54,188 bases of DNA, taken from NCBI GenBank assembly GCA_026713545.1, contig JAPOOG010000069.1, positions 1 to 54,188 of the forward strand. Direction: 5' to 3'. The DNA is from Bryobacterales bacterium. Its GTDB lineage: Bacteria > Acidobacteriota > Terriglobia > Bryobacterales > UBA6623. How positions within the stretch are numbered: the first letter of the stretch is position 1; each line of letters starts with the position of its first letter. Below are positions 26,038-34,768 of this stretch, one piece after another. The notes below the pieces were generated by a model that saw only the letters and a program-made list of their open reading frames with translations, ran no database searches and was not told the DNA's origin. Position numbers and translations under genes: made by a program.

Positions 26038-26868
26038 CTAGGAGAACAGTGCCCGACTGAGGAGTTGGTAGGCGAAGAAGAACGACACAGCTACAAGTAG
26101 AACGGCGAAGCCGGCCGCCGCCTTCCAGACGGATTCGATCGGGCTGCCGTATTGGGGAGATCCCACCATGCTCCCAACTGCGAACCCGCCGATGAATCCA
26201 CCGATGTGGGCAGCATTGTCGACCATGGGGACCAGCAGTCCAAAGACCAGTAGCATGATGGCCCACCGCATATAGGCCTTCCAGATGTACGAACTCCCCG
26301 TGCGGCGGCCGTAGGCCATCATGGCGCCGATTAAGCCGCACGCCGCCGCCGATGCGCCCACTGACAAGCTCGAGCTCCAAAACATGCTAGCCAAGAAGCC
26401 GGTTATGCTGGACGCAAGGTAGATCACGAGAAAACGCGAAGTGTCATAGCAATCTTCCACTTGCGCCCCAAGATCGAAAAGCACCCAAGTGTTCATGAGG
26501 ATATGTAGCACGCCGCCGTGCAAGAAGCCGGCCGTGATCAGCCGCCACCATTCGTCGCGCGCGAGAATCGCAAAACGATCCTTGGCGCCAAACAGGAAGA
26601 GAGTTTGTCCGTCAATTCCACCGAAAAGACTGATCGAGCCGCCCTGGAACTTCGATGTCAACACCATCGTCGAGATAAACAGGGCGAAGTTAATGAGCAG
26701 AATAATGAACGTAGTGAAATGGCTGGCCGCGATGAGTCCGCCAAGCGCCTTTGTCGGGTCCGGGCGCTTCCACGAGGGCAGACCCACCTTCTCACCGCAG
26801 TACTCGCAGACACGGGATTTCGGATCGATGAAAGCCCGGCAATGTGGGCACATGCGAGGTTTGGCCAT
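26038..26868 (-). CDS. rhomboid-family intramembrane serine protease with N-terminal zinc ribbon
   Basis: A 276-residue protein. A CPHC...CEYCGE knuckle (Cys7, 10, 21, 24) precedes six or so membrane helices. The L1-loop/TM2 motif HGGVLHILMNTW (117-128) is present. The catalytic dyad is Ser173 in SVGASAAACG and His221 in DNAAHIGGFIGG. It should cleave membrane proteins within or near their helices. The ATG at 26868 is chosen because the zinc knuckle follows directly. The cytosolic zinc ribbon is a feature of some bacterial rhomboids and may bind a partner. Neighbours give no clue to substrates. Confidence 0.88.
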   Translation of the reverse strand: MAKPRMCPHCRAFIDPKSRVCEYCGEKVGLPSWKRPDPTKALGGLIAASHFTTFIILLINFALFISTMVLTSKFQGGSISLFGGIDGQTLFLFGAKDRFAILARDEWWRLITAGFLHGGVLHILMNTWVLFDLGAQVEDCYDTSRFLVIYLASSITGFLASMFWSSSLSVGASAAACGLIGAMMAYGRRTGSSYIWKAYMRWAIMLLVFGLLVPMVDNAAHIGGFIGGFAVGSMVGSPQYGSPIESVWKAAAGFAVLLVAVSFFFAYQLLSRALFS

Positions 26869-27059
26869 GTGAGAATCCGAGCCCCTATCTTTGCGGCTGG
26901 AGCCAGCCGTTTGCAAGTAAAGTTGTGGGGGAGCATTACTCGGCTCGATTCCGCTGAAATGTCCTACAGATGTAGAAGAATGACCCGGCTGACTGTGACA
27001 AGTCCCTTCGGCTCATTTCTTTACAAGCTCAAAGCCTCCACGTTACGATACGAGGTCGC

Positions 27060-27851
27060 ATGGTCAAGACAGAGCGTGAGCATCGGCAGGATATCGTCGA
27101 CATCGGCCGCCTCATTTACCAGAAGGGATGGGTGGCTGCGAACGACGGAAACATCACAATCCGGCTTAACAACGAGTGCATCCTGTCGACGCCCACAGGC
27201 GTGAGCAAAGGCATGATGCGTCCCGACGATCTGATCATCGTCGACTACGAGGGCAACAAGATCCAAGGACGATTGGAGCGCACGTCTGAGATTCTAATGC
27301 ATCTTGCGATATATCAGGTCCGGCCGGATGTTCACTCGGTTGTACATGCCCATCCGCCCGTGTGCACCGGCTTTGCGGCGGCTGGTTTGTCTCTCGACAA
27401 GGCACTACTGCCCGAGGTGGTCATCAGTCTGGGCTGTGTCCCTCTCGCCGCTTACGGCCTGCCGGGAACGCCTGAGCTAACCGAGCCGATGTTGCCGCTG
27501 ATCCCGAAGTTCGACGCGATTCTTCTGGCCAATCATGGTGCGGTAACTTATAGTAGCGAGATCAAACAGGCCTTCTTCCGAATGGAGACGGTCGAACACT
27601 TTGCGAGGATCAATTTAGTCGCCCATCTGCTGGGGGGGGCCAAGCTGCTTCCGAGTGAGGAAGTGAAGAAGTTGATTGACGCCCGTGGCCGCTACGGTTT
27701 CGCTTCATCGTCAGTGGTCCAACCGAACTGTCCTGTTCCAGCCGATGGTGCAGGCGGACAGACTTCCGATGCTCAAAAAGAAAGGTTTTACGTTACGCGG
27801 GATGAATTGGTCTCGCTGGTCGAAGAGGCCATGCGTGTGCGGGGTAGTTAA
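27060..27851 (+). CDS. class II aldolase (fuculose/rhamnulose-1-phosphate aldolase-like) of a microcompartment locus
   Basis: A zinc-dependent class II aldolase/adducin-family enzyme of 263 residues. The core shows NDGNITIR near residue 29, PTGVSKG near 44, the catalytic Glu in RTSEILMHLAIY, the zinc pair in VVHAHPPVCTGFA and a third His in LANHGAV. A Ser/Pro/Gly-rich linker leads to a short C-terminal helix (VTRDELVSLVEEAMR) that could act as an encapsulation peptide for the shell encoded immediately downstream. Such aldolases release lactaldehyde from L-fuculose or L-rhamnulose 1-phosphate, which the shell would contain. Confidence 0.85.
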   Translation: MVKTEREHRQDIVDIGRLIYQKGWVAANDGNITIRLNNECILSTPTGVSKGMMRPDDLIIVDYEGNKIQGRLERTSEILMHLAIYQVRPDVHSVVHAHPPVCTGFAAAGLSLDKALLPEVVISLGCVPLAAYGLPGTPELTEPMLPLIPKFDAILLANHGAVTYSSEIKQAFFRMETVEHFARINLVAHLLGGAKLLPSEEVKKLIDARGRYGFASSSVVQPNCPVPADGAGGQTSDAQKERFYVTRDELVSLVEEAMRVRGS

Positions 27852-27869
27852 AGGGAGGAGTAGAACTCT

Positions 27870-28154
27870 ATGGGCGAAGCCCTGGGAATGATTGAAACGC
27901 GTGGTCTGACCGCGTTGATCGAAGCTGCTGACGCCATGGTCAAGGCTGCCAAGGTCACGTTGGTGGGCTGGGAAAAGATCGGATCCGGCTACGTAACGGT
28001 CCTCTGCCGCGGCGACGTGGCGGCAGTGAAAGCCGCGACGGATGCCGGTGCTTCGGCGGCTCGCAAAGTAGGAGATCTCGTGGCTGTGCACGTAATTCCG
28101 CGTCCGCACGCCAATTTGGACGATATCTTCCAGATCACTCCGGCCGGCGAATAA
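27870..28154 (+). CDS. BMC-H hexameric microcompartment shell protein
   Basis: A single BMC domain of 94 residues: [20 protein letters not shown] at the start, a [20 protein letters not shown] strand pair with the pore-lining KIGSG, then [10 protein letters not shown]. It would form the flat facets of a protein-shelled organelle. RBS GGGAGGAG precedes the ATG. The only BMC-H gene in the window. Confidence 0.93.
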   Translation: MGEALGMIETRGLTALIEAADAMVKAAKVTLVGWEKIGSGYVTVLCRGDVAAVKAATDAGASAARKVGDLVAVHVIPRPHANLDDIFQITPAGE

Positions 28155-28178
28155 GGCCCCGGCGAAAGGACGAGCCGC

Positions 28179-28466
28179 ATGTTGCTGGCCCGCGTTGTGG
28201 GCACTGTCGTGGCGACGCGCAAGGACCCTCGCCTTGAAGGCAGGAAGCTCCTCGTGCTGCGCCATATCTCTCCCGAGGGCGAGGAACTTTCGGGCTATGT
28301 CGTCGCGATCGACACCGTGGGCGCCGGCTATCGCGAGACGGTGATCGCCGTTTCGGGCAGTTCCGCCCGAATGGCTTCAGGCATGAAAGATAGTCCGGTC
28401 GACACGGCCATCGTCGGCATCATCGACGAACTCGATCTCGACAGCGGTTCCGGGTCGGTGGGCTAG
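28179..28466 (+). CDS. BMC-P pentameric shell protein (EutN/CcmL family), copy 1
   Basis: A 95-residue vertex protein. The N-terminal ARVVGTVVATRKDPRLEGRK is the EutN/CcmL hallmark, followed by VAIDTVGAGYRETVIAVSGS and the C-terminal DTAIVGIIDELDLDS. Pentamers cap the corners of the icosahedral shell. Ends one base before the next BMC-P gene. Confidence 0.93.
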   Translation: MLLARVVGTVVATRKDPRLEGRKLLVLRHISPEGEELSGYVVAIDTVGAGYRETVIAVSGSSARMASGMKDSPVDTAIVGIIDELDLDSGSGSVG

Positions 28467-28467
28467 C

Positions 28468-28743
28468 ATGCGTCTCGGCCGTGTTGTGGGACGGGTCTGG
28501 TCGAGCGCCAAGACCGACCAGTTCGAAGGCGTCAAGTTTCTCTTGATTCAACCCGTGGACGCGCAAGGCGCTGCCGCCGGACGATCCTTGGTGGCTGTGG
28601 ACGCGGTCGGCGCCGGTGCTGGCGAGACAGTCTACTGGTGCCGGGGACGCGAAGCCTCTTACGCTATGTTGCCGTCCGAAGTGGGGACGGATGCCGCGGT
28701 CGTGGGAATCGTCGATTCTGTTACGACGACCGGGAGTGGATAG
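28468..28743 (+). CDS. BMC-P pentameric shell protein, copy 2
   Basis: A 91-residue EutN/CcmL-family vertex protein, recognised by RLGRVVGRVWSSAKTDQFEG and the AAVVGIVDSV tail. It differs from copies 1 and 3 in the loop YWCRGREASYAMLPSE, where the others have AVSGSSAR or LATDGWAA, so the three copies are not recent duplicates. The ATG follows the previous stop by one base. Confidence 0.92.
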   Translation: MRLGRVVGRVWSSAKTDQFEGVKFLLIQPVDAQGAAAGRSLVAVDAVGAGAGETVYWCRGREASYAMLPSEVGTDAAVVGIVDSVTTTGSG

Positions 28744-28746
28744 ACG

Positions 28747-29019
28747 ATGCTGATTGGGCGAATTACGGGCGAGGTGGTCTCAACGGCCAAGCACGAAAGC
28801 CATTCCGATCTGAAGCTGCTGCTTGTTGAGCCTCTCGATCTTGACGACCGGCCGGCGGGAGTGCCTTACGTCGCTGTCGACGTGTTGGACGCGGGAGTCG
28901 GTGACCGTGTTCTGCTAGCCACCGATGGCTGGGCGGCCATGACCGCAGTGAGCCGCCTCCAGTCACCGCTCGACGCCGCTATCGTCGGCGTCGTCGATCG
29001 CGTCGACCTCGACGTTTAG
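28747..29019 (+). CDS. BMC-P pentameric shell protein, copy 3
   Basis: A 90-residue EutN/CcmL-family vertex protein: LIGRITGEVVSTAKHESHSD at the start, VAVDVLDAGVGDRVLLATDG in the middle, AAIVGVVDRVD at the end. It is the last recognisable gene of the microcompartment locus; no aldehyde dehydrogenase, alcohol dehydrogenase or phosphotransacylase follows. Confidence 0.92.
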   Translation: MLIGRITGEVVSTAKHESHSDLKLLLVEPLDLDDRPAGVPYVAVDVLDAGVGDRVLLATDGWAAMTAVSRLQSPLDAAIVGVVDRVDLDV

Positions 29020-29235
29020 GCTCGTCGGCAAAATGCAAGATCGGCCGTCACGGATGCCTGCCGGGAGGCTCGCGCCACGTCGATCCCTTGCCATGCGCCT
29101 TCGCCGGTTGTCACCGAGCCGTGAATGAGTACTCGATGGCGCTAATCAATCTTTCAAGGCCACGATTCGGTAACCGCGCTGAACGAGACCTTCCACCAAG
29201 CCAACCAAGGAGGTCATCGGCACAGATGCTCCAAC

Positions 29236-29715
29236 TCAGACATCTGGGCGCCCAGCTACTCCGATACCGAAGTGCGCTATGTTTTCGCGGACTCCCATCT
29301 TGGTGTAGAGCGCAATGGCCGGGGCATCGTCGATATCAGCCTGCACAAAGATGACGTACGCAGCGCGTGGTGCTGCGATGTTCTGTAGTTGCCGAATCAA
29401 CGCTGTGGCGATGCCCTGTCGCCGGTGCGCTGCGGCAACAGCCAAATCATAAATGTAGATTTCACTTCGTTCTTGCTCAAACTTCCGAAGCTCGTATGCC
29501 GCGAGGCCGACTATCACTGATCCGTGCTTCATAGCCGCCAGCGCGATAAAGTGACCGCTGCCAAGCAAGCGCTCGAGATAGGCCTTGCTTGGTCGAGACG
29601 CCCCATAGGTCTCCACTTCGTCGAAAGCCTTTCCGAAAGCCGTTAACAGGGACTCCATCAGATTCACGTCGTCGGGGGTTAGCAAGCGGACATTGAAGGG
29701 AACGGCAATCGACAT
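29236..29715 (-). CDS. GNAT acetyltransferase of the AAC(3)-I aminoglycoside 3-N-acetyltransferase type
   Basis: A 159-residue GNAT-fold enzyme. It is close to plasmid-borne AAC(3)-I enzymes over almost its whole length: HFIALAAMKHG, LAAYELRKFEQERSEIYIYD, the acetyl-CoA loop HRRQGIATALI, and AYVIFVQADIDDAPAIALYT are near copies of that family's signature blocks. It would acetylate the 3-amino group of gentamicin- or fortimicin-like aminoglycosides; actual resistance is inferred. No integron recombination site or IS adjoins it, so it may be a chromosomal ancestor-type gene. The weak RBS GGAAG lies before the ATG at 29715. Confidence 0.85.
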   Translation of the reverse strand: MSIAVPFNVRLLTPDDVNLMESLLTAFGKAFDEVETYGASRPSKAYLERLLGSGHFIALAAMKHGSVIVGLAAYELRKFEQERSEIYIYDLAVAAAHRRQGIATALIRQLQNIAAPRAAYVIFVQADIDDAPAIALYTKMGVRENIAHFGIGVAGRPDV

Positions 29716-29821
29716 GGTCTATCTTCCAACGCCTCCGGCTCACATGCGATGCTGCGAATCTACTCGGGATGCCAGCTGACGCGCCCTAGCTACGTGAACG
29801 GGGCGGCTGCAAGATGAACTG

Positions 29822-30367
29822 CTAGTGATGAGACGAGTCGCGCGACTCCCTGACCAGTAGGCTGACCCCGCACAGACCCAACGCGAACTTCAGCATGTCG
29901 AGACCGGTGTAGGTGTTGTGCAAGCGCCAAAAAGGAGCTTCCTCCGGGGGAGCCGGATCGCGCGGCACGAAGTCGAGAACCCGGCCCAGGCGAATCGTTT
30001 CCGGCACGACGTAGAGCTGGAGGCCCAGGACGATCAGCAGCATGAGCCCCATGATTACTAGGAGGATCCGACTACTCCGCACGCTCCAGGCAAGACCGAA
30101 CGCGAGAAGGGCGATCGGAATCTGCACCAGCCCCCAACCGTAAAAAAAGAGCCGGTTGACTTCTCCCGCCTGGTGGCGAGTCGCCAGGCGGATTGAGTCG
30201 GTGTCCAGACCGGACGTAACCGCCACGAACCCTTTGGCAGGCGCGTCTTGCAAAGCCCCGGCGACCGCGAAGTTCTGTGTGGCGACGAACCACATGAACA
30301 CGGAACCGCAGCACCAAATGCCGAGAACGAACACAAGGATGCTCCGTGGCACAGTGGCTACAATCAT
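29822..30367 (-). CDS. DUF4149/TMEM205-like membrane protein
   Basis: A 181-residue protein with four probable helices: near residues 7-28, 68-92, 98-118 and a last one after FWRLHNTYTGLDMLK. A long extracytoplasmic loop holds a NRLFFYGW motif. The layout and the last motif resemble DUF4149 proteins, whose function is unknown. Its ATG (30367) lies just three bases from the ATG of the divergent transglutaminase gene. Confidence 0.6.
   Translation of the reverse strand: MIVATVPRSILVFVLGIWCCGSVFMWFVATQNFAVAGALQDAPAKGFVAVTSGLDTDSIRLATRHQAGEVNRLFFYGWGLVQIPIALLAFGLAWSVRSSRILLVIMGLMLLIVLGLQLYVVPETIRLGRVLDFVPRDPAPPEEAPFWRLHNTYTGLDMLKFALGLCGVSLLVRESRDSSHH
30359..30364 (+). promoter_or_regulatory. -10 box for the transglutaminase gene
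   Basis: TACAAT ends six bases before the ATG at 30371 and lies within the first codons of the divergent gene. Transcription should start at or next to the A of the ATG, giving a leaderless message. Confidence 0.5.
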
Positions 30368-30370
30368 GAC

Positions 30371-32536
30371 ATGATTGAGCTGGCGGCTGCAGCATTCGAA
30401 CGGGTGAGCAAGGTTTTTCAGACCTCGTTGTTGCTGCTAGTGACCGTCGGGTTTGCGACTCTAGCCGTCACCGAGCGCTTGGACGTCTTCTCAATCTCAG
30501 TCTTGGCGGCTGCCTTGTTATTCCGAGGATTCGTCACGTTCGGTCTGCTGCGCATCAGGTTTCCGCGCTGGGCAGCGTCCTTTTTAGCCGTCGTTTATCT
30601 GGGCTATTTCGGTTATGACGAGTTCGCTGAGGGGCTGCCGTCGATAGAACGGTTGATTCCGGCGACGCTCCAGATGCTTTTATTCTTTACCGCGCTCAAA
30701 CTCCTGATCGTAAGCCGCAGACGGGACTATTTCTACCTGGGATTGCTGGCTTTTCTTCACATGCTGATGGCGTCACTGTTCGTGGGCAGTGTGCTCTATC
30801 TCGGTTTACTGTTCCTGTTCATCATCCTCGCGATTCTTACTTACACCAGCTTCGAGATTTCACGGGGATGCGAGTCCGGTGCTCCCATCGCCGAGGACAT
30901 TGGGGCCCTCAAGAGCCGTCAACTCGGACGCCGCCTCGCCGTGCTCGCTGGTGTGCTCACGGTCGCGATTCTGACGCTCAGCGCGGGTCTGTTCGTGATC
31001 TTCCCGCGTACGCTCGGTATCTCTTCATTGCAAGCCTTGCAGGGTGATTTTCGAATTGGCTTCGCGGACGAGATCAATCTTGGCGCCACGGGTACGTTAG
31101 CGCTGGATGACAGTCCTGTCATGCATATCGAGTCAATCAACGGAGCCGATCTCGATGGACTTCGATGGCGCGGTGTCGGACTGTCCCATTTTGACGGAGT
31201 ACGTTGGTCGGCTCCCCTCGGCAAGTCCGTTGCTCTTTCGCCGGAGACCGGCGTGACACCATTGATCGGCGAGCGCCGCCGCGCCCCGCAGGGTCGTGAG
31301 ATCGACTATACCGTCACGATGCAGCCGCTTCAGGTCAAGGCGCTTTTCCTGGCGGGGCAGACCGAATCGATCGAACTTCCGACCCGCTCGTTCCGTGGGA
31401 TTCGCGTCAATGAGACCGATTCGCTGGTGATCGATTCCGGCGGCCTGCAACCCTTGTGGTACAGCGCGAAGGGATGGGTCTCTGACCGTGACTCCTTCAA
31501 GCCGGCGCCGGTCGTCGAACTGTTTTCCAGAAAGTTCCAGAACACCTATTTACAACTTCCCCCGGTGGACCCTCGAATTCCGCGTCTGGCCTGGCAGATT
31601 GCCGGTCCTCATCGACTTCCGCTGGACAAGGCAAAGGCGATGGAAGAGTATCTGCTTCGTCAGTACTCCTACAGTCTTGAGTTGCCGCAGCAAAAAGTTA
31701 ATGACCCACTGGCGCATTTCCTCTTTGAACGCCGCGAGGGCCACTGCGAATACTTTGCGTCTGCGATGGCTGTGATGTTGCGTAGTCAGGGGATCCCGGC
31801 CCGCATTGCGGCGGGCTTCTACGGTGGTATTTACAACCCTCTTACCGGTCGTCAGGTGATCCGCGGCAGCGATGCACACAGTTGGGTCGAGGCCTACATC
31901 AACCGCTACGGCTGGATGATATTTGATCCCACTCCTCTTGTGCCCGGTTTCGCCAGCGGTTGGATGAGCTATTGGCTGATCCTGGATGCGATTGAATCTT
32001 CGTGGACGAGTTGGGTGCTTGACTATGACGTGAATCACCAATTGGCCCTGGCCCAGGTCGTCCAGACGAGGACTCGCGACGCCGCTTGGAATCTCATTTC
32101 GTTTTCAGCTTCTGTCGCGGAGTTCCTCCAAAAACTCGAAGGTTTATTCGTCGGTCTGCCGGTTGAACCAGACAACGTACCCTGGGTGCTGCTGATGATT
32201 TTGATCGGTTCGAGCATCTTGCTGTGGCTGAGTTGGGTTTGGCTTCGGCCGAGTTTGATTCTCTGGCGCAAGGGCCGCCGCTTGCAAAGCGGCAAAGGGG
32301 AGACGAGCGATTGCTCGTATCTGTATGCGAAAGCATTGGTCGTACTGCAGCGGCAAGGATTCCGGCGTGAGAACTGGCAGACTGCAGAGGAGTTCGCGCG
32401 CTCGATTGATTCAGCCCTGCTCCGCGGGAGCTGGGAAGAGATCACGCTTTCTTACAACGCTGCGCGCTTCGGTGCGGATGCTGACGCGGCTCGCCGCCTT
32501 CCCGGTCTTGTCGCAGCGCTTCAAAGGTTGCACTAG
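30371..32536 (+). CDS. TgpA-type membrane transglutaminase-like protease (DUF3488 / transglutaminase core / DUF4129)
   Basis: A 721-residue protein. About six N-terminal helices form the DUF3488 part, then comes an extracytoplasmic region with the transglutaminase core. The triad is Cys459 in GHCEYFASAM, His503 in GSDAHSWVEAYI and Asp519 in WMIFDPTP. A last helix near 610-630 is followed by a cytosolic DUF4129-like tail. TgpA of Pseudomonas aeruginosa is essential, but its substrate is unknown. The usual partners (a MoxR ATPase and a DUF58 protein) are not nearby. ATG 30371 is chosen because of the -10 box directly before it. Confidence 0.88.
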   Translation: MIELAAAAFERVSKVFQTSLLLLVTVGFATLAVTERLDVFSISVLAAALLFRGFVTFGLLRIRFPRWAASFLAVVYLGYFGYDEFAEGLPSIERLIPATLQMLLFFTALKLLIVSRRRDYFYLGLLAFLHMLMASLFVGSVLYLGLLFLFIILAILTYTSFEISRGCESGAPIAEDIGALKSRQLGRRLAVLAGVLTVAILTLSAGLFVIFPRTLGISSLQALQGDFRIGFADEINLGATGTLALDDSPVMHIESINGADLDGLRWRGVGLSHFDGVRWSAPLGKSVALSPETGVTPLIGERRRAPQGREIDYTVTMQPLQVKALFLAGQTESIELPTRSFRGIRVNETDSLVIDSGGLQPLWYSAKGWVSDRDSFKPAPVVELFSRKFQNTYLQLPPVDPRIPRLAWQIAGPHRLPLDKAKAMEEYLLRQYSYSLELPQQKVNDPLAHFLFERREGHCEYFASAMAVMLRSQGIPARIAAGFYGGIYNPLTGRQVIRGSDAHSWVEAYINRYGWMIFDPTPLVPGFASGWMSYWLILDAIESSWTSWVLDYDVNHQLALAQVVQTRTRDAAWNLISFSASVAEFLQKLEGLFVGLPVEPDNVPWVLLMILIGSSILLWLSWVWLRPSLILWRKGRRLQSGKGETSDCSYLYAKALVVLQRQGFRRENWQTAEEFARSIDSALLRGSWEEITLSYNAARFGADADAARRLPGLVAALQRLH

Positions 32537-32554
32537 CTGCTCCACCGGTACAAT
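32528..32554 (+). promoter_or_regulatory. promoter for rimO
   Basis: TTGCAC (32528-32533), a 15-base spacer and TACAAT (32549-32554). The predicted transcript starts about 60 nt before the rimO ATG, so unlike several genes here it has an ordinary leader. Confidence 0.4.
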
Positions 32555-32621
32555 GTAACTTCCAGGGGGGCGCAACGGACAGACGCCGTTTCCTTACTCC
32601 CTTCGCGCTTCTCCCGTCCCT

Positions 32622-34010
32622 ATGAAAATTGGTTTCGTCAGCCTCGGCTGCCCTAAGAACCTCGTCGACAGTGAGGTGATGATGGGTGCGCTCGAAGCAC
32701 GTGGACACGAGCTTGTCAGTGACCCGGACGAGGCCGAGGCGCTTGTCGTAAACACCTGCAGCTTTATCGACCCGGCGAAGCAGGAATCGATCGAGACGAT
32801 TCTCGAAATGGCCGAATACAAGAAATCGGGCAAGGCGCAGCGCTTGGTTGTAGCTGGATGTCTCGTCGAGCGCTACCGCGATGAACTTCGCCAGCAGATT
32901 CCCGAGGTCGATGCGGTTGTGGGGACTAACGAACTCGAAGACATCGTGGCTCACTGTGAAGGCCGCAGGGTTGCAGGCGGAAAGGCCGAACCGTACCTCT
33001 ACCACGACCTGACGTTCCGTCGTCTCGCCTCTCTCCGTCATTTGGCCTACATCAAGATCAACGAAGGCTGCGACCACCCTTGCACATTCTGTCTTATTCC
33101 GCAGTTCCGAGGAGGTTTCCGAAGCCGGCGCTTCGAGTCCGTCGTTCGTGAAGCGACCCGTCTCTTCCGTAGCGGAATCCGTGAGATCAACCTGATCGGA
33201 CAGGACACCACGGCATACGGCGAAGACCTTGGTATCAAGAATGGTCTGCCTTCGTTGCTCGATCGCCTCGCGCGCATCGAAGGCGCCGGTTGGATTCGTT
33301 TCCTCTACGCCTACCCGAACCGGGTGACGCAGCGACTACTCGACACAATCGCCGAACATCGAACGATCTGTGGTTATATCGATATTCCACTGCAGCACTC
33401 GAGTGCGGATGTACTCAAGCGCATGAAGCGCGGCGCGTCCGGGGACGTTTTTCTGAAGATGATCGAGCGCATCCGCCGAACGATTCCTGACGTCGGCATT
33501 CGCACGACGTTCATTGTTGGTTTCCCGGGAGAGACCGAAGACGACTTCAATCAGCTTTGCCGATTTGTCGAAGCTGCCGAGTTCGAGCATGTTGGGGTCT
33601 TCGGTTATTCCGACGACGAACACATCGGCAGCTATCATCTCGACAACAAGGTTCCACCCGGAGTGATCTATCGACGTAAACGCCGGCTGATGGCGATCCA
33701 GCGAAAAATCTCGCGTCGAAGAAACCAAGCCCTTGTCGGCAAGCGTTTCCGTATCCTCGTCAAGGGCCCTTCGGCGGAGAGCGATTTGTTGTGGGAAGGC
33801 CGTCTCGAAACGCAGGCCGAGGAGATTGACGGTACGACCTACATCGTTGACGTTGAGGGCGAGATGCCGCGTCCGGGCGACTTCGGCGAGATTCGTATTT
33901 CGCGAGCCGGCGACTACGATCTCTTCGGCAAGCTCGAGAGCGTAGAGCCTACGCCCGAATCATTGACGGCCGAGACCGTTGCGCCGACGTGGTTGCCGGT
34001 GCTGCAATAG
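32622..34010 (+). CDS. rimO: ribosomal protein S12 methylthiotransferase RimO
   Basis: Radical-SAM enzyme that adds a methylthio group to an aspartate of ribosomal protein S12. The 462-residue protein has the UPF0004 domain with three cluster cysteines (Cys10, 46, 80), the radical-SAM CxxxCxxC (Cys150, 154, 157), GQDTTAYG, and a C-terminal TRAM domain. RGGFRSRRFESVV after the SAM cluster is typical for RimO rather than MiaB. The stop is six bases before the yacG start. Confidence 0.95.
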   Translation: MKIGFVSLGCPKNLVDSEVMMGALEARGHELVSDPDEAEALVVNTCSFIDPAKQESIETILEMAEYKKSGKAQRLVVAGCLVERYRDELRQQIPEVDAVVGTNELEDIVAHCEGRRVAGGKAEPYLYHDLTFRRLASLRHLAYIKINEGCDHPCTFCLIPQFRGGFRSRRFESVVREATRLFRSGIREINLIGQDTTAYGEDLGIKNGLPSLLDRLARIEGAGWIRFLYAYPNRVTQRLLDTIAEHRTICGYIDIPLQHSSADVLKRMKRGASGDVFLKMIERIRRTIPDVGIRTTFIVGFPGETEDDFNQLCRFVEAAEFEHVGVFGYSDDEHIGSYHLDNKVPPGVIYRRKRRLMAIQRKISRRRNQALVGKRFRILVKGPSAESDLLWEGRLETQAEEIDGTTYIVDVEGEMPRPGDFGEIRISRAGDYDLFGKLESVEPTPESLTAETVAPTWLPVLQ

Positions 34011-34016
34011 CTTCGG

Positions 34017-34235
34017 TTGTCGGAGAAACCAGATTTGTTCGAAAAGCAAGAATACAAGTGCCCCATCTGCGGCAAACTCACGGATAAGCAGGTCTCGCAT
34101 TTCCCCTTCTGCAGTGCCCGTTGCCGGACCATCGATCTCGGTAATTGGGCCTCCGAGGCATATCTCGCTCACAGCCCGATCACCGAGGCTGATGAACTGC
34201 TTGACGCTCTACGAAAGCAATCCCGGGATGAATAA
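34017..34235 (+). CDS. yacG: YacG, zinc-binding DNA gyrase inhibitor family (DUF329)
   Basis: A 72-residue protein with one zinc site: CPICGK and [15 protein letters not shown]. coli YacG binds GyrB and protects against gyrase poisons; that role is inferred here. The start is a TTG at 34017, six bases after rimO. Its last codons overlap the pgpA start by eight bases, so translation is probably coupled. Confidence 0.9.
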   Translation: MSEKPDLFEKQEYKCPICGKLTDKQVSHFPFCSARCRTIDLGNWASEAYLAHSPITEADELLDALRKQSRDE

Positions 34236-34695
34236 GCGCTGGGGGATTGCCCTCGCCACGTGGGGCGGCCTGGGTTACTTCCCGAAAGGGCAGGGAACGG
34301 TCGCTTCCGCAGCCGCTGTCGCCATTGCCTATGGAGCGTCCGAAGCATTTCAAGTTGCGCCCGCTTGGTTCGGCTTGGCCGCGCTGGTTTTTTCGCTCCC
34401 GGCGATCCGTTCTGCAGTCATTTCCCTCGAGCACTTCGGGCGGCGCGATCCTCCGCAAGTCGTCATCGATGAAGTCGTCGGACAGTGGCTCGTCGTAGCG
34501 GTTGTCGCGCAAGACTCCTGGCAGTCTTGGCTGGCTTCACTCCTACTCTTTCGTATTTTCGACATCGTCAAGCCGTGGCCAATCAGAAAGCTGGAGTCGT
34601 TACCGGACGGTGTTGGCATCGTCGCCGACGACGCTGCAGCCGGACTGTGCGCTATCATCGTGATGAAGGTTTTGCAGTACCTCTCCGTTTGGTAG
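34228..34695 (+). CDS. pgpA: phosphatidylglycerophosphatase A
   Basis: Dephosphorylates phosphatidylglycerol phosphate in the inner membrane during phospholipid synthesis. The 155-residue protein has [12 protein letters not shown] near the start, the metal-binding [16 protein letters not shown] near 75-88 and [13 protein letters not shown] near 115, all in family order. The ATG at 34228 overlaps the end of yacG. Confidence 0.92.
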   Translation: MNKRWGIALATWGGLGYFPKGQGTVASAAAVAIAYGASEAFQVAPAWFGLAALVFSLPAIRSAVISLEHFGRRDPPQVVIDEVVGQWLVVAVVAQDSWQSWLASLLLFRIFDIVKPWPIRKLESLPDGVGIVADDAAAGLCAIIVMKVLQYLSVW

Positions 34696-34768
34696 CAACT
34701 CCCATTCCAGCGGAACTGCTGAGCGCGAGCGGGCTGGTTGCCATCGGGAAGAGAATACTCGATCGAGG

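Noticed and set aside
29152..29235. Minus-strand tail reading LVGLVEGLVQRGYRIVALKD after the acetyltransferase stop
   Set aside because: It looks protein-like and is in frame after the stop, but it is too short, lacks a good start, and AAC(3)-I enzymes normally end where the stop is.
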